From an uncultured Peptococcaceae bacterium (GTDB lineage: Bacteria; Bacillota; Peptococcia; Peptococcales; Peptococcaceae), in contig CAMFFG010000076.1 of assembly GCA_945949655.1 (NCBI GenBank), forward strand, positions 1 to 6,266: 6,266 nucleotides of DNA. The letters are read 5' to 3'. The notes under the pieces are model-generated. The model ran no database searches and was not told the DNA's origin. It was given only the letters and a program-made list of their open reading frames with translations. Numbering within the stretch: the stretch's first letter is position 1; each line of letters opens with the position of its first letter. The position numbers and the translations under genes were made by a program. Shown here piece after piece: positions 4,208-6,266 of the stretch.

Positions 4208-5734
4208 ATGCAACTTTTTGACAAAGACCTTTTGTCTGTACAGGAAGTTCGTGACTTGGTAAGTGCAGCAAAAGAAGCACAGGCAGAACTGGCTGAAAAA
4301 AGCCAGGAAGAAGTGGATCGCATTGTAAAATCCATTGCTGACGCTGGCGTTCGCAATGCGGCTCGTCTGGCTGTGATGGCAAATGAAGATACTGGCTTCG
4401 GTATCGTAGAAGACAAAGTAGTGAAAAATGTATTTGGTAGCTACAATGTTTATAACGCTATCAAAGATATGAAAACAATCGGTGTAATTGACAGAGACGA
4501 AGAAAAAGGCCTGATCACAATCGCAGTGCCTCTGGGTGTTGTAGCTGGTATCGTTCCATCCACCAACCCAACCTCCACCGTATTCTTCAAAGCTGAAATT
4601 GCAATCAAATCCGGTAACTCGATCGTATTCTCCCCGCATCCATCTGCATTGCGCTGCATCCAGGAAGCTGTAAAAGTGATCCGTCAGGCAATCGCAGAAG
4701 TAGGCGGCAACGAAAATCTGGTTTCCTGCATCAGCATTCCAACCAGACAGGCTACCGAAACCCTGATGAAACATCCGGATGCCGCAATGATTCTGGCTAC
4801 TGGTGGCTCTGCAATGGTTCATGCAGCTTATTCCTCCGGTAACCCGGCAATCGGCGTAGGTCCTGGTAACGGTCCTGCCTTCATCGATAAGAGTGCTGAC
4901 CTGGCCTTGGCTGTAAAACGGATCATGGATTCCAAAACATTTGATAATGGCACCATCTGCGCTTCTGAACAGTCTATCATCTGTGAAGAAGATTACAAAC
5001 CAGCTGTTCAGGCTGAAATGGAAAGACAGGGTGCTTACTTCCTGAGCGATGAAGAAAGTGCAAAACTGGGCAGATTCATTCTGCGTGCCAACGGCACCAT
5101 GAACCCACAGATCGTTGGTAAGAGCGTACAGACCATCGCCAGTCTGGCAGGCCTGGAAGTTCCAGCCGGTGCCCGTGTACTGGTTGCCAAAGAAGACGGC
5201 GTTGGCCGCGGCCATCCATACTCCAATGAAAAACTGGCTCCGATCCTTGGCTTCTACACAGGGAAGGATTACAAAGACATCTGTGAAAAAGTATGCATGA
5301 TTCTGAGCTATGAAGGGAAAGGTCATACCTTCTCCATGCACACCAACAACCAGGATATGGTAGAATACTTCGCAAAACGTGTTCCAGTATCCCGTATCTG
5401 CGTAAACACCCCAAGTACACTGGGCGGTATCGGTGCAAGCACTGCATTAATGCCATCCCTGACACTGGGCTGCGGCGCAATCGGTGGTTCTGCTACATCG
5501 GAAAACGTTGGTCCAATGCAGCTGCTGAACCTGCGTTATGTTGCAATCGGCGCACTGGAAATTGAAGATATCCGCGCTACGCTGCCAGACTGCTCCAGCG
5601 GTATCTGCGTAATGCGCAACAATGCTGCTGCCGCTCCGGCTGCTCCTGCTGCCCCAGCTGCAAATGCATCTCTGAATGACAGCCAGATGGATGAACTGGT
5701 TCGCAAAATCATCGAACGCTTACAGAACGCGTAA
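4208..5734 (+). CDS. CoA-acylating aldehyde dehydrogenase with C-terminal microcompartment encapsulation peptide
   Basis: A 508-residue enzyme that would oxidise an aldehyde to acyl-CoA with NAD+ and CoA inside the microcompartment. It strongly resembles the N-terminal half of Adh[11 protein letters not shown] (65-74), [11 protein letters not shown] (114-124), IFSPHP-like VFSPHP (140-145), LATGGSAMV (196-204), [13 protein letters not shown] (209-221) and the catalytic cysteine C251 in [11 protein letters not shown]. The catalytic domain ends near 470. Then come an Ala/Pro linker (about 473-486) and an amphipathic helix (490-506, core [12 protein letters not shown]), the classic pattern of an encapsulation peptide. 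EutE and PduP carry theirs at the N-terminus; a C-terminal one is typical of glycyl-radical-type microcompartment loci. An upstream AGGAG overlaps the preceding gene. Substrate could be acetaldehyde, propionaldehyde or another aldehyde such as sulfoacetaldehyde; this cannot be decided here. Confidence 0.93.
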   Translation: MQLFDKDLLSVQEVRDLVSAAKEAQAELAEKSQEEVDRIVKSIADAGVRNAARLAVMANEDTGFGIVEDKVVKNVFGSYNVYNAIKDMKTIGVIDRDEEKGLITIAVPLGVVAGIVPSTNPTSTVFFKAEIAIKSGNSIVFSPHPSALRCIQEAVKVIRQAIAEVGGNENLVSCISIPTRQATETLMKHPDAAMILATGGSAMVHAAYSSGNPAIGVGPGNGPAFIDKSADLALAVKRIMDSKTFDNGTICASEQSIICEEDYKPAVQAEMERQGAYFLSDEESAKLGRFILRANGTMNPQIVGKSVQTIASLAGLEVPAGARVLVAKEDGVGRGHPYSNEKLAPILGFYTGKDYKDICEKVCMILSYEGKGHTFSMHTNNQDMVEYFAKRVPVSRICVNTPSTLGGIGASTALMPSLTLGCGAIGGSATSENVGPMQLLNLRYVAIGALEIEDIRATLPDCSSGICVMRNNAAAAPAAPAAPAANASLNDSQMDELVRKIIERLQNA

Positions 5735-5754
5735 GCAATAAGATCAAAAATAAT

Positions 5755-5777
5755 TCAAAATATTGTAAAATATTTGA
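5755..5777 (+). other. A/T-rich hairpin overlapping the first BMC-H ribosome binding site
   Basis: TCAAAATATT (5755-5764) pairs with AATATTTGA (5769-5777), nine pairs with one bulged A, around a GTAA loop. Its 3' arm ends at the first two bases of GAGGAGG (5776-5782). It is weak because it is nearly all A-T pairs, but may affect initiation or be a processing point between the enzyme and the abundant shell protein. Confidence 0.3.
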
Positions 5778-5792
5778 GGAGGAATTTATATT

Positions 5793-6074
5793 ATGGCTAC
5801 AATGCAGGCTTTAGGTATGATCGAAACAAAAGGTGTAGTAGCTGCTATCGAAGCTGCTGACGCTATGGTGAAAGCTGCTAACGTTACTCTGATCGGGAAA
5901 GAACACATCGGTGCCGGTCTGGTAGATGTAATGGTACGCGGTGATGTAGGGGCTGTAAAAGCTGCTGTAGATGCAGGTGCTGCCGCTGCTGAACGTGTTG
6001 GCGAACTGATCTTCGTACATGTAATCCCACGTCCACATGACGAAGTAGAAGAAATTCTGCCAACCCTGGGCTAA
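5793..6074 (+). CDS. BMC-H hexameric shell protein, PduA/EutM/CcmK-like (paralogue 1)
   Basis: A 93-residue single BMC domain: [14 protein letters not shown] start, [15 protein letters not shown] helix (17-31), pore loop HIGAG (38-42), [19 protein letters not shown] (48-66) and [16 protein letters not shown] (75-90). Such proteins form flat hexagonal tiles of the shell with a central pore for substrate and cofactor traffic. GAGGAGG (5776-5782) lies 10 bases upstream of the ATG. It follows the aldehyde dehydrogenase by 58 bases and precedes a near copy of itself by 56 bases. Fifteen of its 18 alanine codons are GCT, against one of 17 in eutP, which fits very high expression. Length and motifs are typical of the major shell protein. 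The exact subtype cannot be named without a tree. Confidence 0.95.
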   Translation: MATMQALGMIETKGVVAAIEAADAMVKAANVTLIGKEHIGAGLVDVMVRGDVGAVKAAVDAGAAAAERVGELIFVHVIPRPHDEVEEILPTLG

Positions 6075-6130
6075 GAAAAGCCGATCGGATAAAAAGATAA
6101 CTTACAGTATAGAAAAAGGAGTGTATGTCA

Positions 6131-6266
6131 ATGGCTACAATGCAAGCATTAGGCATGGTTGAAACAAAAGGTCTGGTACCTTCTATCGAAGCTGCGGATG
6201 CTATGGTAAAAGCTGCTAATGTTACTTTGATTGGTAAAGTACAGGTAGGCGGCGGTCTGATCTGCG
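6131..6266 (+). CDS. BMC-H hexameric shell protein, PduA/EutM-like (paralogue 2, partial, 3' end off the window)
   Basis: Forty-five residues are visible before the right edge. They match paralogue 1 at 35 of 45 positions, so this is a recent tandem duplicate. The differences cluster in two places: residues 15-18 and the pore region ([10 protein letters not shown] here, [10 protein letters not shown] in paralogue 1), which suggests the pore has been re-tuned. AAGGAG (6116-6121) lies nine bases upstream of the ATG at 6131. An in-frame ATG at 6125 would add two residues but sits only three bases after the ribosome binding site, so 6131 is preferred; it also restores the shared MATMQALGM start. 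Confidence 0.92.
   Translation, partial: MATMQALGMVETKGLVPSIEAADAMVKAANVTLIGKVQVGGGLIC

Noticed and set aside
4187..5341. A 384-codon open frame on the minus strand.
   Set aside because: It lies wholly opposite the aldehyde dehydrogenase, whose motifs are unmistakable. The translation is rich in Phe, Cys and His with no family resemblance, so it is a codon-bias shadow.

Overview
This window looks like part of a Bacillota (Firmicutes) chromosome, probably an anaerobe of the Clostridia or Negativicutes kind. The signs are strong AGGAGG-type ribosome binding sites at nearly every start, A/T-rich promoters with TATACT boxes, moderate base composition, and a bacterial microcompartment (BMC) gene set typical of fermentative anaerobes. 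The species cannot be read from the sequence.

Left part (1-1820): two divergent genes. On the minus strand is a TauE/SafE-family membrane exporter that runs off the left edge. On the plus strand is a complete LysR-type regulator. The two probable promoters face away from each other across a short A/T-rich dyad, the classic arrangement for a LysR protein that controls its divergent neighbour and itself.

Middle (1821-2554): a 734-base stretch with no credible gene but many RNA signals. It holds the lysR terminator, several perfect hairpins, a strong sigma-A-like promoter (TTGAAA-17-TATACT) followed almost at once by a terminator-like hairpin, a second extended -10 promoter, and a folded leader with its own short terminator-like hairpin just before eutS. 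This arrangement suggests that BMC expression is controlled by attenuation or antitermination.

Right part (2555-6266): the start of a BMC operon, all on the plus strand: eutS (bent-hexamer shell protein), eutP (small GTPase-like protein), a 224-base structured gap, a BMC-H shell protein with an acidic proline-rich linker and a C-terminal SAP/Rho_N-like domain, a CoA-acylating aldehyde dehydrogenase of the AdhE N-terminal type with a C-terminal encapsulation peptide, and two tandem PduA/EutM-like BMC-H genes, the last cut by the right edge. Together these would form a protein shell around an enzyme core that makes a volatile or toxic aldehyde and converts it to an acyl-CoA. The gene order and the C-terminal targeting peptide resemble glycyl-radical-enzyme microcompartment (GRM) loci, for example choline-type ones, more than a standard ethanolamine operon. 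The signature enzyme is not in the window, so the substrate is unknown. The nearby TauE/SafE exporter leaves organosulfonate metabolism open as an alternative.

The most interesting items are the shell protein with a possible nucleic-acid-binding tail, the structured RNA regions before eutS and between eutP and the next gene, and a 14-base motif repeated in both of those non-coding regions.
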